From DATHVI01 sp035461385 (GTDB taxonomy: Bacteria > Actinomycetota > Thermoleophilia > Solirubrobacterales > 70-9), in NCBI GenBank assembly GCA_035461385.1, contig DATHVI010000051.1:1-64000 (forward strand): 64,000 bases of DNA. Direction: 5' to 3'. Shown piece after piece: positions 48,817 through 57,543 of the stretch. The notes under the pieces are model-generated. The model saw nothing but the letters and a program-made list of their open reading frames with translations. It had not been told where the DNA came from and did no database searches. The stretch's first letter is position 1; the number at the start of each line of letters is the position of its first letter. Made by a program: the position numbers and the translations under genes.

Positions 48817-50118
48817 TCAAGCCGGAACGGCTTCGACGCTGACCCGCTCGATTCGGGCGCCGAGGTTGCGCAGGCGCTCGTCGATCCGCTCGTAGCCGCG
48901 GTCGATCTGGATCACGTTGCCGATCTCCGAGCGCCCCTCGGCGCACAGAGCGGCGATCAGCATCGCCATCCCGGCGCGGATGTCGGGACTCTCGAGGCGC
49001 TCGCCGTGGAGCCGGCTCGGGCCGCTGACGATCGCCCGGTGGGGGTCGCAGAGGGTGATCCGGGCGCCCATCGCGACGAGCTTGTCGACGAAGAACAACC
49101 GGTTCTCGAACATCTTCTCGAAGATCAGGATCGTGCCCTCGGCCTGGGTGGCGAGCGCGAGCGCGATCGACGTCAGGTCGGCCGGGAATGCCGGCCACGG
49201 GCCGTCGTCGATCTTCGGGATCGCGTCGCCGAGGTCGTCGCGAATCCGCAGCGACTGCTCCGAGGAGACGACGATGTCTCGATCCTCGACTCTTGAGACG
49301 AGCCCGAGGCGGCGGAAGTGGCGCAGGACGCCGATCAGGTCCTGCGGATCGGTGTCGCGGACGCGGATCTCCCCCTTCGTCGCGGCGCCGAGGGCGATGA
49401 AGCTCCCGGCCTCGATGTGGTCCGGGCAGATCCGGTGCTCGGCGCCGCCCAGCCGGTCGCGGCCGTAGACGGTCATCACGTTCGAGCCGATGCCGTCGAT
49501 CTGCGCGCCCATCTTGACCAGCAGCCGCGCGAGGTCCTGGACGTGCGGCTCGCAGGCGGCGTTCGCGATCGTCGTCGGGCCCGGTGTCAGCGCTGCGGCC
49601 ATGAGCGCGTTCTCGGTCGCCATCACCGACGGCTCGTCCATGAAGATCGCGCATGGGCGCAGCCCGTCCGGGGCCGAGACGACGATCTCGCGGGTGCCCT
49701 CGACCTTCGCTCCCATGTCGATGAAGGCGTCGAGGTGCGGGTCGAGCCGCCGGCGGCCGATGAAGTCGCCGCCGGGTGGCGGCATCCGCGCCTCGCCGAA
49801 GCGCGCGAGCAGCGGCCCGGCGACGAGGAACGAGGCCCGGATCCGCGCCGCCAGCTCCTCGTCCGGGGCGAGGTCGGTGAGGGCGTCGGCCCGGAGGCGA
49901 AGCTCGCCGTCGGCCCCCCACTGCGCGCTCACGCCCATCCGCTCGAGAACCGCGACCTGGGTCTCCGTGTCGCGGATCCGCGGCACGTTGGTGAGGACGA
50001 TCTCCTCGTCGGTCAGCAGGCACGCCGCCAGGATCGGCAGCGCCGCGTTCTTGTTGCCGGCGGTGATGATCTCGCCCGCGAGCGGGACCCCGCCTTCGAT
50101 CACGAACTTATCGGTCAC
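48817..50118 (-). CDS. murA: MurA with Asp in place of the active-site Cys
   Basis: This 433-residue UDP-GlcNAc enolpyruvyl transferase begins peptidoglycan synthesis. The catalytic Lys23 (AGNKNAALP) and the C-terminal RGYERIDERL are present. The loop that normally carries Cys115 (E. coli numbering) reads PGGDFIGRRRLD, placing Asp118 there. The same change in Mycobacterium and Chlamydia MurA makes the enzyme insensitive to fosfomycin. It is a single gene with a divergent HD-domain gene upstream. Confidence 0.93.
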   Translation of the reverse strand: MTDKFVIEGGVPLAGEIITAGNKNAALPILAACLLTDEEIVLTNVPRIRDTETQVAVLERMGVSAQWGADGELRLRADALTDLAPDEELAARIRASFLVAGPLLARFGEARMPPPGGDFIGRRRLDPHLDAFIDMGAKVEGTREIVVSAPDGLRPCAIFMDEPSVMATENALMAAALTPGPTTIANAACEPHVQDLARLLVKMGAQIDGIGSNVMTVYGRDRLGGAEHRICPDHIEAGSFIALGAATKGEIRVRDTDPQDLIGVLRHFRRLGLVSRVEDRDIVVSSEQSLRIRDDLGDAIPKIDDGPWPAFPADLTSIALALATQAEGTILIFEKMFENRLFFVDKLVAMGARITLCDPHRAIVSGPSRLHGERLESPDIRAGMAMLIAALCAEGRSEIGNVIQIDRGYERIDERLRNLGARIERVSVEAVPA

Positions 50119-50152
50119 GGTCTCCTCGACGGCTTCCGGGTGTTGGCGCGGC

Positions 50153-50158
50153 TAGGGT
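50153..50158 (+). promoter_or_regulatory. -10 element TAGGGT of the HD-domain gene
   Basis: TAGGGT lies 11 bases before the ATG at 50170, in the 51-base divergent gap with murA. Confidence 0.45.
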
Positions 50159-50169
50159 ACAACGCGGGA

Positions 50170-50751
50170 ATGCCGACCCCGACGCGTGAGCAGGCATGGG
50201 CCCTCGTCTGCGAGTGGGTCTCCTCGGACTCGCTGCGCAAGCACCTGCTCGGAGTCGAGGCCGGGATGCGCGCGTATGCGCGCGCGGCTGGAGCCGACGA
50301 GGAGCTGTGGGGGATCACCGGGCTCGTCCACGACCTCGACTACGAGCGCCATCCCGATCTCGACGACACCGAGAACGGCCACCCCCGTACCGCGCTGCGG
50401 CTGTTCGCCGAGCTCGACTGGCCGCAGGAGCTGATCGACGCGGTCGCCGGGCACGCGACGTTCCTCGGGGTGCCGCGCGAGACGGAGCTGGCGAAGACGC
50501 TGTTCGCCGTCGACGAGCTGTCGGGGTTCATCGCCGCCTGCGCGCTCGTCCGCCCGACCGGAATCGAGGGAATGAAGCCGAAGTCGGTCCGCAAGAAGCT
50601 GAAGCAACCCTCGTTCGCGGCCGGGGTGAACCGCGACGAGGTGGTCCAGGGGGCCGAGGAGCTCGGTGTCGACCTAAACGAGCACATCGCGTTCGTGATC
50701 GCGGCGATGGCCGAGCGCGCCGACGAGCTCGGTCTCGCCGCTCGCGAATAG
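50170..50751 (+). CDS. HD-domain hydrolase
   Basis: This 193-residue protein has HLLGVEAGMRAYARAAG with the first His, and the HD pair in LVHDLDYERHPD. HATFLG near residue 95 offers a further ligand. HD proteins are metal phosphohydrolases of nucleotides or related compounds; the target is unknown. It is followed by an alpha/beta hydrolase after 3 bases. Confidence 0.85.
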   Translation: MPTPTREQAWALVCEWVSSDSLRKHLLGVEAGMRAYARAAGADEELWGITGLVHDLDYERHPDLDDTENGHPRTALRLFAELDWPQELIDAVAGHATFLGVPRETELAKTLFAVDELSGFIAACALVRPTGIEGMKPKSVRKKLKQPSFAAGVNRDEVVQGAEELGVDLNEHIAFVIAAMAERADELGLAARE

Positions 50752-50754
50752 CCG

Positions 50755-51726
50755 GTGCGGCGCCGCTGGCAGATCGTCATCGTCATCGCCGTCGCGCTCG
50801 TCGCCCTGCTGGCCGTGAACGCGATCGTCGTCGGAAGCCAGACCCGCAGCGCCTCGATCACCGCGGCGGGCGCGGAGCTGATCGAGCTCCCGGGCGGCGA
50901 GATCCAGACCACCGACCAGGGTCCGACCGCGGTCACCCCGGACCGCGCCGGGGCCCCGATCGTGCTGATCCACTGCTACACCTGCTCGCTGCACTGGTTC
51001 GACCGCCTCGCTCCGCTGCTCGCCGAGCGCCATCGCGTCGTCCGTGTCGACCTCCTCGGCCACGGCGGCTCCGAGAAGCCCGCCTCGGGTTACTCGATCC
51101 CCGACCAGGCGGCGCTGGTCGCCGGCGCGCTGAACGAGCTCGGGGTCCAGGGCGCAACCGTGGTCGGGCACTCGATGGGGTTCACGGTCGTGGTCACGCT
51201 CGCCGAGCAGGCGAGCCAGCTCGTCGATCGGATGGTCAACCTCGGTGAGGGGCCGTCGGCGGACTTCTGCTCGATTCCGTTCGCAGCCCGGCTCGCCTAC
51301 GCCCCCGTGCTCGGCCAGGCGCTGTGGCGAGTGACCCCCGCGTTCGCGATCGAGGACGGCTACTCGTCGGTGTTCGCTCCCGGGTACGAGGCGTCCGACG
51401 GCTTCCCGAGCTCCGGTCAGATCGTCGACGACTACCGCGCGATGACCTTCACCTCGTTCGTTGAGGGACGGGAGGCGAATGACGACTATCGGGACGAGAT
51501 CCCGCTCGACGCGCGGGCCCGCGGCTCCGCGGTGCCGCTGATGTCGCTGTTCGGCGCCGAGGATCAGATCTGCGACCCGGTCTCGTCGCAGGCCGCGTAC
51601 CAGAGCGTTCCGGGAGCTCGAGTCGAGACGATCGACGGCGCCGGCCACTCGCCCAACGTCGAGCGGCCGGAGGAGACGGCGGAGCTGATCGAGCGGTTCG
51701 CGAGCGCCGGCGCCGGGTCAGGCTGA
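50755..51726 (+). CDS. Membrane-anchored alpha/beta hydrolase
   Basis: This 323-residue protein has a membrane segment at about 6-28 (IVIVIAVALVALLAVNAIVVG), then an alpha/beta-hydrolase fold with IHCYTCSLHWFD, the nucleophile in VVGHSMGF, Asp in FGAEDQICD and the catalytic His in GAGHSPNVERPEE. The triad is complete. The substrate is unknown. It starts with GTG and its end overlaps the convergent yceH-like gene by 9 bases. Confidence 0.87.
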   Translation: MRRRWQIVIVIAVALVALLAVNAIVVGSQTRSASITAAGAELIELPGGEIQTTDQGPTAVTPDRAGAPIVLIHCYTCSLHWFDRLAPLLAERHRVVRVDLLGHGGSEKPASGYSIPDQAALVAGALNELGVQGATVVGHSMGFTVVVTLAEQASQLVDRMVNLGEGPSADFCSIPFAARLAYAPVLGQALWRVTPAFAIEDGYSSVFAPGYEASDGFPSSGQIVDDYRAMTFTSFVEGREANDDYRDEIPLDARARGSAVPLMSLFGAEDQICDPVSSQAAYQSVPGARVETIDGAGHSPNVERPEETAELIERFASAGAGSG

Positions 51727-52347
51727 GGGCCCGGGCGACCGCAGCGCCGCGAGCTCGGCGTGCAGCTCGGCGACCTCGCGCTCGAGCCGTTCGACCCGCG
51801 CCGCGAGCTCGTCGTCAGCGCCCGCCGCGGCGACCGGTGGGCCGTCTTGCTCGGGGGCGTCGGGCTCGCCGGAGAGGAGCTGCGCGCAGCGCGCCTGCTT
51901 CTCCCCCGCCCGGCGCTCGAGCCGGGCGGCTAGGCCGCGCTCGGCGAGGCGCCCGAGGGTCGCTTCGAGCTCGTCGAGGCCGGCGAAGCCGTGCAGCCGC
52001 TCGGTGCGCTGCTTGAGCTCGCCCGGCGTCTGCGCGCCGCGGAGCATCAGCACCGCGAGCACCGCGAGCTCGGGATCGTCGAGCCCGAGCGCCTCGTCGA
52101 GGAGGTGCCGGTATTTCACCGTCCGGCGTCCCGGCATCGATGCGACCCGCACCCAGCGACGCTCCCGCAGCCGGCCGAGCGCGGCCTCGATCGCCGGCTC
52201 GTCGTAGGCGACGACCGGATCGCGGTTCGTCGTCTGGTTGCAGGCCAGGCGGAGTGCGTTCAGGGTCAGCGGGTAGGCGTCCGGCGTGGTCCGCTGCTTC
52301 TCGACCAGGCAGCCGAGTACTCGGATCTCGACGGGGTTTGGGTCCAT
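51718..52347 (-). CDS. YceH (DUF480) family protein
   Basis: This 209-residue protein starts with EIRVLGCLVEKQRTTPDAYPLTLNAL and has NQTTNRDPVVAYDE and VLMLRGAQTPGELKQRTERLHGF, the two winged-helix units of DUF480. The C-terminal ~45 residues are a coiled coil (ELAARVERLEREVAELHAEL). The function is not established. It lies 13 bases after the zinc-knuckle gene. Confidence 0.9.
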   Translation of the reverse strand: MDPNPVEIRVLGCLVEKQRTTPDAYPLTLNALRLACNQTTNRDPVVAYDEPAIEAALGRLRERRWVRVASMPGRRTVKYRHLLDEALGLDDPELAVLAVLMLRGAQTPGELKQRTERLHGFAGLDELEATLGRLAERGLAARLERRAGEKQARCAQLLSGEPDAPEQDGPPVAAAGADDELAARVERLEREVAELHAELAALRSPGPSA

Positions 52348-52360
52348 CGAGCCGAAAGAG

Positions 52361-52696
52361 CTACCTCCACCGGCCCCCGGCCTTGACCCAGGTAGACAGG
52401 TGCTCGACCGAGCAGAAGTCGTCGGGGATCCGGTGCTCGCCGCGATGGCGGACGAGGAGGACGTGGACCTCCCCGAGCTCACGCTCGCACTGCGAGCAGC
52501 TCCGCGGCCCGGCGTCGAGCGTCGCCGGCTCGGTCAGCTCGCCGGGCTCCCAGTGCGGGCCCTGGATCACCCAGGGGACGACGTGCTCGAGCCGGCAGAA
52601 CACGGCCCGCCTCGAGCCCGCGGGCTCGTAGGCGCGAAAGCCGTCGTCAGGGTCGACTTCGGCCCCGCACCAGGTGCACCGTTCGGCCGCGATCAT
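52361..52696 (-). CDS. Tandem zinc-knuckle small protein
   Basis: This 111-residue protein is an internal duplication. Half one has CTWC (Cys7, Cys10), then FCRLEHVVPWV (Cys34, His38). Half two has CSQC (Cys67, Cys70), then FCSVEHLSTWV (Cys95, His99). Each half is C-x2-C, about 24 residues, C-x3-H, as in zinc treble-clef or TRASH-like knuckles. The family is not recognised. It is divergent from the dehydrogenase gene and upstream of yceH. Confidence 0.75.
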   Translation of the reverse strand: MIAAERCTWCGAEVDPDDGFRAYEPAGSRRAVFCRLEHVVPWVIQGPHWEPGELTEPATLDAGPRSCSQCERELGEVHVLLVRHRGEHRIPDDFCSVEHLSTWVKAGGRWR

Positions 52697-52717
52697 TCCG
52701 CCCCGATGCAAGCCGGG

Positions 52718-52723
52718 TAGGTT
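52718..52723 (+). promoter_or_regulatory. -10 element TAGGTT of the dehydrogenase gene
   Basis: TAGGTT ends exactly 6 bases before the ATG at 52730, the same geometry as at livH. Confidence 0.55.
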
Positions 52724-52729
52724 CTCGGC

Positions 52730-53818
52730 ATGGCCCTCAGAATAGTCGCGCTCGAGGGGGATCAGACCGGCCAGGAGCTGCTCGAGCAGGCGCTGCGGGT
52801 GCTCGATCCCGCCGTCGTCGGGCTCGACGTCGAGATCGAGCGCTTCGACCTCTCGCTCGCCAACCGGCGCGCGACCGCGAACGCGGTCTGCGCCGACGCG
52901 GCGGCGGCGATGCGCGCGACCGGGCTCGGGATCAAGGCGGCGACGATCACCCCGGAGGCGGCCGACGACGTCGGCAGCCCGAACCGGATCCTGCGCGAGG
53001 CGGTCGACGGCAAGGTGATCGTCCGCACCGGCCGCCGGATCCCGGGGGTGGCTCCGGTTGCGGGCGTCCACGAGCCGATCGCGGTCTGCCGGATGGCGGT
53101 CGGGGACGCCTACGGCGCCGAGCAGTGGCGCGAGCCCGAGGGCGACGACGAGCTTGCCCGGCGGACCGAGACGATCCGCCGCTCCGATTGCCGGGCGGTC
53201 GCCGAATATGCGTTCAGGACCGCCTCGGGCCTCAAAGGCCGGGTATACGGAGGACCGAAGTGGACGGTGAGCCCGGTGTACGAGGGGATGCTGAAGGAGG
53301 AGATGGACGCCGCCGCGCGTCGCCATCCCGAGGTTCCATACGAGCCGGTGCTGATCGATGCGACCCTCGCCGGCCTCGTCACCGGCGCCGCGCAGGAACC
53401 GCTCGCGATCCCATGCCTCAACCGCGACGGGGACCTGCTGTCGGACCTGGTGCTGCCGCTGTTCGGATCGATCGCCGGCGCCGAGTCGGTGCTGCTGGCG
53501 CTCGACGCGGACCTCCGCCCGACGGTGGTCATGGCCGAGGCCCCGCACGGGACGGCGCCGGCGCTCGAGGGCAAGGACGTCGCCAACCCGATGGCGATGA
53601 TCCTCGCCGCCGCCGCGGTGCTGAGCTACGCCGGCGAGCGCGGCGAGCCCGACGCCGGACGGGCGGGGTCCGCTGTCCGCCGCGCGGTTCTCGACGCGAC
53701 CTCCGCCGGCATCCGGACGACCGACCTCGGCGGCCACTCCTCGACGACCGCGATGACCGACGCCGTGATCGATCTGGTGCGACGCCAGCTCCGCGACGGT
53801 TCGAACCAGCCCGCATGA
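52730..53818 (+). CDS. Isocitrate/isopropylmalate dehydrogenase family protein
   Basis: This 362-residue NAD(P)-dependent decarboxylating dehydrogenase-type protein starts LRIVALEGDQTGQELL, has VVMAEAPHGTAPALEGKDVANPMAMILAAA region at the C terminus (about 265-295), and an Asp-rich metal site (LLSDLVLPLFGSIAG). The substrate loop reads GSPNRILREAVDGKVIVRTGRRIPG, which differs from the classic SPNGTIRN of isocitrate enzymes. It may act on another malate-type acid. A TAGGTT motif 6 bases upstream sets the start. Confidence 0.82.
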   Translation: MALRIVALEGDQTGQELLEQALRVLDPAVVGLDVEIERFDLSLANRRATANAVCADAAAAMRATGLGIKAATITPEAADDVGSPNRILREAVDGKVIVRTGRRIPGVAPVAGVHEPIAVCRMAVGDAYGAEQWREPEGDDELARRTETIRRSDCRAVAEYAFRTASGLKGRVYGGPKWTVSPVYEGMLKEEMDAAARRHPEVPYEPVLIDATLAGLVTGAAQEPLAIPCLNRDGDLLSDLVLPLFGSIAGAESVLLALDADLRPTVVMAEAPHGTAPALEGKDVANPMAMILAAAAVLSYAGERGEPDAGRAGSAVRRAVLDATSAGIRTTDLGGHSSTTAMTDAVIDLVRRQLRDGSNQPA

Positions 53819-53820
53819 GG

Positions 53821-53826
53821 TAGGTT
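53821..53826 (+). promoter_or_regulatory. -10 element TAGGTT of the liv operon
   Basis: TAGGTT ends exactly 6 bases before the livH ATG, three bases after the dehydrogenase stop. Confidence 0.55.
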
Positions 53827-53832
53827 CAGCGC

Positions 53833-54849
53833 ATGGAGGCAGGTGCCCTCGCCGCCACCAGAGATAGAGGATCGGCCCTCGCCCGCGTTCGCGCCTACGC
53901 GTCGGATCACCCGGCGCAGATCTTCCTCGCGATCCTCGGGGCGATCGCGATCGCATTGATCATCGGCGAGGGGCTGCAGCCGTTCGGCCAGACGACGATC
54001 AACGGCCTCGTCGCCGGCGGGTACTTCGCCCTCGCGGCGATCGGGCTGACGCTCGTCTACGGGATCCTGAAGCTGGTCAACTTCGCCCACGGCGACATGC
54101 TGACGTTCGGGGCCTACGTCGCCTTCCTCTTCAACGTCACGATCGGGATGCCGCTGGTGGTCGCGCTCGTCGTCGCCGTCGCGGCGACGGCGGCGGTTGG
54201 GATCTTCCTCGAGCTCGCGATGTGGCGGCCGATGCGCAAGCGCAAGGCCGGGATGCTCCAGCTGCTGCTGATGGCGATCGGGCTCGCGTTCGTGATCCGC
54301 AACGTCGTCCAGTTCATCGCCGGGACCCAGCCGCGGACGCTCGACGTCGACCGCACGAGCGCGATCTCGTTCCTCGACCTGACGATCGGGCGCACCCAGC
54401 TGATCGTGCTCGTGAGCTCGGTCGTCGTCCTGCTGGCGGTAGCGCTGATGCTCCGCTACACCTCGCTCGGGCGCCAGATGCGCGCCCTCGCCGACAACTT
54501 CGACCTCGCCGAGACGACCGGGATCGACACCGGCCGGGTGGTGATCGTCACCTGGATCCTCGCCGCCGGGCTCGCCGGGCTCGCCGGGGTTCTGATCGTC
54601 GCCTCGACCGGCAGCCTGACGCCGAACACCGGCTTCCAGCTTCTCCTGGTGATGTTCGCGGCGGTGATCCTCGGCGGGATCGGCAACGCCTACGGCGCGC
54701 TCGCGGGCGGGCTGGTTCTCGGACTCTCGCAGGAGTGGGCGACGCTGCTGATCGCGGCGCAGTGGAAGATCGCGATCAGCTTCGTAGTCCTGATCCTGGT
54801 CCTGATCTTCAGGCCGCAGGGGATCTTCGGGCGGGCGAGGACGCTGTGA
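53833..54849 (+). CDS. livH: Branched-chain amino acid ABC transporter permease LivH
   Basis: This 338-residue inner-membrane permease has about eight hydrophobic helices. The family motif GLVAGGYFALAAIGLTLVYGILKLVNFAHGD region is near residue 60, and ADNFDLAETTGID forms the EAA-like loop. A 30-residue charged N terminus precedes the first helix. It opens the livHMGF operon. Confidence 0.93.
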   Translation: MEAGALAATRDRGSALARVRAYASDHPAQIFLAILGAIAIALIIGEGLQPFGQTTINGLVAGGYFALAAIGLTLVYGILKLVNFAHGDMLTFGAYVAFLFNVTIGMPLVVALVVAVAATAAVGIFLELAMWRPMRKRKAGMLQLLLMAIGLAFVIRNVVQFIAGTQPRTLDVDRTSAISFLDLTIGRTQLIVLVSSVVVLLAVALMLRYTSLGRQMRALADNFDLAETTGIDTGRVVIVTWILAAGLAGLAGVLIVASTGSLTPNTGFQLLLVMFAAVILGGIGNAYGALAGGLVLGLSQEWATLLIAAQWKIAISFVVLILVLIFRPQGIFGRARTL

Positions 54850-55853
54850 TCGCCGGCGCGCTCCCACTCGCAGTCTCGTTCGACTTCCTCACCGCCTGGG
54901 ACTTCTGGATCGGCGTCTTCATCATCGCCGGCGTCTACGGCGTCTTCACCCTCGGCCTCCAGATCAACGTCGGGTACACCGGGATCATCAACTTCGGCCA
55001 GGCGGGTTTCATGGCCCTCGGCGCCTACGCGACGATCGTCTTCACGGTCACGCTCGGGATGCCGATGCTGGTCGGGCTGCTGCTCGCGACCCTGGTGACG
55101 ATCGCGGCCGGCCTCTTGATCGGCCTCCCGTCGCTGCGGCTGCGCGCCGACTACTTCGCGATCGCGACGATCGCGTTCGCCGAGATCATCCGGCTGACGG
55201 GACAGAACGCCCGCGGCCTCACCGGCGGCAACCAGGGAACGATCTCGATCGAGCTCGAGCAGGAGCGGTTCTTCATCGACGGCTGGACGACGGTATCGAG
55301 ATCGATCGAGGACAACGTCCTCGACCCGATCGGCCTCGGAGCGAGCGAGTTCAGCAACCTACCCCTCCTGGCGCTGATCTGGATCACCCTGATCGTCCTC
55401 GTCATCGTCCTCAACCGGCTGATCGCGTCCCCCTGGGGCCGGGTGCTGAGGGCGATCCGTGAGGACGAGGATGCCGCCCGCGCACTCGGCAAGAACGCCT
55501 TCGCCTACAAGCTCCAGTCACTGACGATCGCATCGACGCTCGGTGCCCTCTCCGGGTTCTTCATCCTGCTCCAGCTTCAGACGGTCAACCAGGACGTCTT
55601 CCAGCCTCTGGTCACGTTCGTCGGCTACGCGATCCTCGTCCTCGGCGGCCTCGCGAGCTTCGCCGGCGTGATGGTCGGCGCGGTGATCCTCTGGACCGTG
55701 CTCGAGGGGATGCGGTTCCTCGACCTGCCGCTCGGAGCGGACAAGATCGCCGCCATGAGGTTCATCTTCGTCGGCCTGATCCTGATCTTGCTGATGGCCT
55801 TCAGGCCGCAAGGAGCGCTCGGGAAGCGGGAGGAGATGGTGCTCGGTGAATGA
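54846..55853 (+). CDS. livM: Branched-chain amino acid ABC transporter permease LivM
   Basis: This 335-residue permease has LQINVGYTGIINFGQAGFMALGAYA, the LivM signature, and the cytoplasmic RVLRAIREDEDAARALGKNAFAYK loop that contacts the ATPases. GTG 54846 overlaps the livH stop (GTGA). Confidence 0.93.
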   Translation: MIAGALPLAVSFDFLTAWDFWIGVFIIAGVYGVFTLGLQINVGYTGIINFGQAGFMALGAYATIVFTVTLGMPMLVGLLLATLVTIAAGLLIGLPSLRLRADYFAIATIAFAEIIRLTGQNARGLTGGNQGTISIELEQERFFIDGWTTVSRSIEDNVLDPIGLGASEFSNLPLLALIWITLIVLVIVLNRLIASPWGRVLRAIREDEDAARALGKNAFAYKLQSLTIASTLGALSGFFILLQLQTVNQDVFQPLVTFVGYAILVLGGLASFAGVMVGAVILWTVLEGMRFLDLPLGADKIAAMRFIFVGLILILLMAFRPQGALGKREEMVLGE

Positions 55854-56715
55854 CGACGCCAAGGCAGCCCGAGGCGACGGAGCGAAGCCGATCCTCGAGA
55901 TCGTCGACGTCTGGAAGCATTTCGGCGGCATCCACGCCGTCGCCGGAGCGAGCTTCGCGGTCCCCGAGGGGTCGATCACCGCGCTGATCGGCCCGAACGG
56001 CGCCGGCAAGACGACCCTGTTCAACGTCATCACCGGCTTCTATCGCCCCGATCGCGGCGTGATCGCCTACGAGGGCCGCTCGGTCTTCGGCAAGCGCCCG
56101 CACGCGATCGCCAAGGCGGGGATGGTGCGCACCTTCCAGATCACTAAGGCGCTCGCCGCGATGCCGGTGATCGACAACATGATGCTCGCCGCCCCCCACC
56201 AACCGGGCGAGCAGCTCCCGACGCTGATCGCCCGCCCGCTCGCGTCGCTCAATCGCGAGCGTGAGGTCCACGACCTGGCGCTCGAGCTGCTCGAGCGCTT
56301 CGACCTGCACACCAAGGCGGAAGACTACGCGGGCACGCTCTCGGGCGGCCAGCGCAAGCTGCTCGAGCTCGCCCGGGCGCTGATGGCCGAGCCGCGGATG
56401 GTCCTGCTCGACGAGCCGATGGCCGGCATCAACCCGACCCTCGGGCGGCGGCTGCTCGACCACATGCACGAGCTGCGCGAGCGCGAGGGCGTGACCTTCC
56501 TGTTCATCGAGCACGATATGGAGGTGGTCATGAACCACTCCGACGAGGTCGTGGTGATGGCCCAGGGCGATGTGATCGTCAAGGGCCCCCCGCACGAGAT
56601 TCGCAACGACAAGCGCGTGATCGACGCCTACCTCGGCGGCGGCGGCGGGGAGCTTGCCGACGGCGGGCCGAGCGAGGCCGGCGCCGGCGAACCGGCCCGG
56701 GAGCCGAACCGATGA
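55846..56715 (+). CDS. livG: Branched-chain amino acid ABC transporter ATPase LivG
   Basis: This 289-residue ATPase has Walker A GPNGAGKTTL, the LSGGQRKLLELARAL signature, Walker B MVLLDEPMAGI and the switch His in FIEHDM. The C-terminal tail beyond VIDAYLG is Gly/Glu-rich. GTG 55846 overlaps livM by 8 bases and has GGGAGGAG upstream. Confidence 0.95.
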   Translation: MNDDAKAARGDGAKPILEIVDVWKHFGGIHAVAGASFAVPEGSITALIGPNGAGKTTLFNVITGFYRPDRGVIAYEGRSVFGKRPHAIAKAGMVRTFQITKALAAMPVIDNMMLAAPHQPGEQLPTLIARPLASLNREREVHDLALELLERFDLHTKAEDYAGTLSGGQRKLLELARALMAEPRMVLLDEPMAGINPTLGRRLLDHMHELREREGVTFLFIEHDMEVVMNHSDEVVVMAQGDVIVKGPPHEIRNDKRVIDAYLGGGGGELADGGPSEAGAGEPAREPNR

Positions 56716-57479
56716 GCGCCCCGGTGCTCGAGACCGAGGGCATCGTCGCCGGCTACACGCCGGAGGTCGACATCCTCACCGGCGTCGAGATCAAGGTCGA
56801 CGAGGGAGAGATCGTCACCATCGTCGGCCCGAACGGCGCCGGGAAGTCGACCCTGATGAAGGTTGTGTTCGGACTCGTCATCCCGCGCGAGGGCCAGGTC
56901 CTGCTGCGCGGCGAGGACGTCACCGGCAGCCTTCCGCACGAGATCACCCGCAAGGGGGTGAGCTACGTCCCCCAGCTCGACAACACCTTCCCGAACCTGA
57001 CCGTCGAGGAGAACCTCGAGCTCGGCGCGATCGCCGGCGGCGACGACCCGGTGCGGACGCGGATCGAGCGGATGTACGAGCTCTTCCCGCGCTGCGCGGA
57101 GCGCTACAGCCAGCCGGCGGGGACGATGTCGGGCGGCGAGCGCCAGATGGTCGCGATGGCGCGGGCGCTGATGCCCGACCCGCAGATCCTGCTCCTCGAC
57201 GAGCCCTCAGCCGGCCTCGCGCCGGCGTTCGTCGATGCGATCTTCGAGAAGGTGATCGACATCAACCGCTCCGGTGTGACGATCCTGATGGTCGAGCAGA
57301 ACGCGCGGCGGGCGCTCGGGATGTCGGATCGCGGCTACGTCCTCGACCTCGGGCAGAACCGCTTCGAGGGCCCGGGGCGCGAGCTGATCGAGGACCCGAA
57401 GGTGGCCGAGCTCTATCTCGGCGGAGCTGCCAGGGTCGACCGGGTCGCCGAGGCCGAGGAGATCCTCGAGGGGGAGTGA
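56712..57479 (+). CDS. livF: Branched-chain amino acid ABC transporter ATPase LivF
   Basis: This 255-residue ATPase has Walker A GPNGAGKSTLMK, MSGGERQMVAMARAL, Walker B ILLLDEPSAGLAP and MVEQNARRAL, typical of LivF. ATG 56712 overlaps the livG stop. It is the last plus-strand liv gene before the strong terminator. Confidence 0.95.
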   Translation: MSAPVLETEGIVAGYTPEVDILTGVEIKVDEGEIVTIVGPNGAGKSTLMKVVFGLVIPREGQVLLRGEDVTGSLPHEITRKGVSYVPQLDNTFPNLTVEENLELGAIAGGDDPVRTRIERMYELFPRCAERYSQPAGTMSGGERQMVAMARALMPDPQILLLDEPSAGLAPAFVDAIFEKVIDINRSGVTILMVEQNARRALGMSDRGYVLDLGQNRFEGPGRELIEDPKVAELYLGGAARVDRVAEAEEILEGE

Positions 57480-57490
57480 GCCCCGAGACG

Positions 57491-57516
57491 ACGGGGCCCC
57501 CTTGCGGGGGCCCCGT
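57491..57516. terminator. Bidirectional terminator between livF and livK
   Basis: A perfect 11-bp stem (ACGGGGCCCCC with GGGGGCCCCGT) around a TTGC loop lies between the two converging genes. It is the strongest hairpin in the window. No T-run follows on either strand. Confidence 0.75.
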
Positions 57517-57543
57517 ACGTTCGGAATTGCTGCGTGGCGGCGG

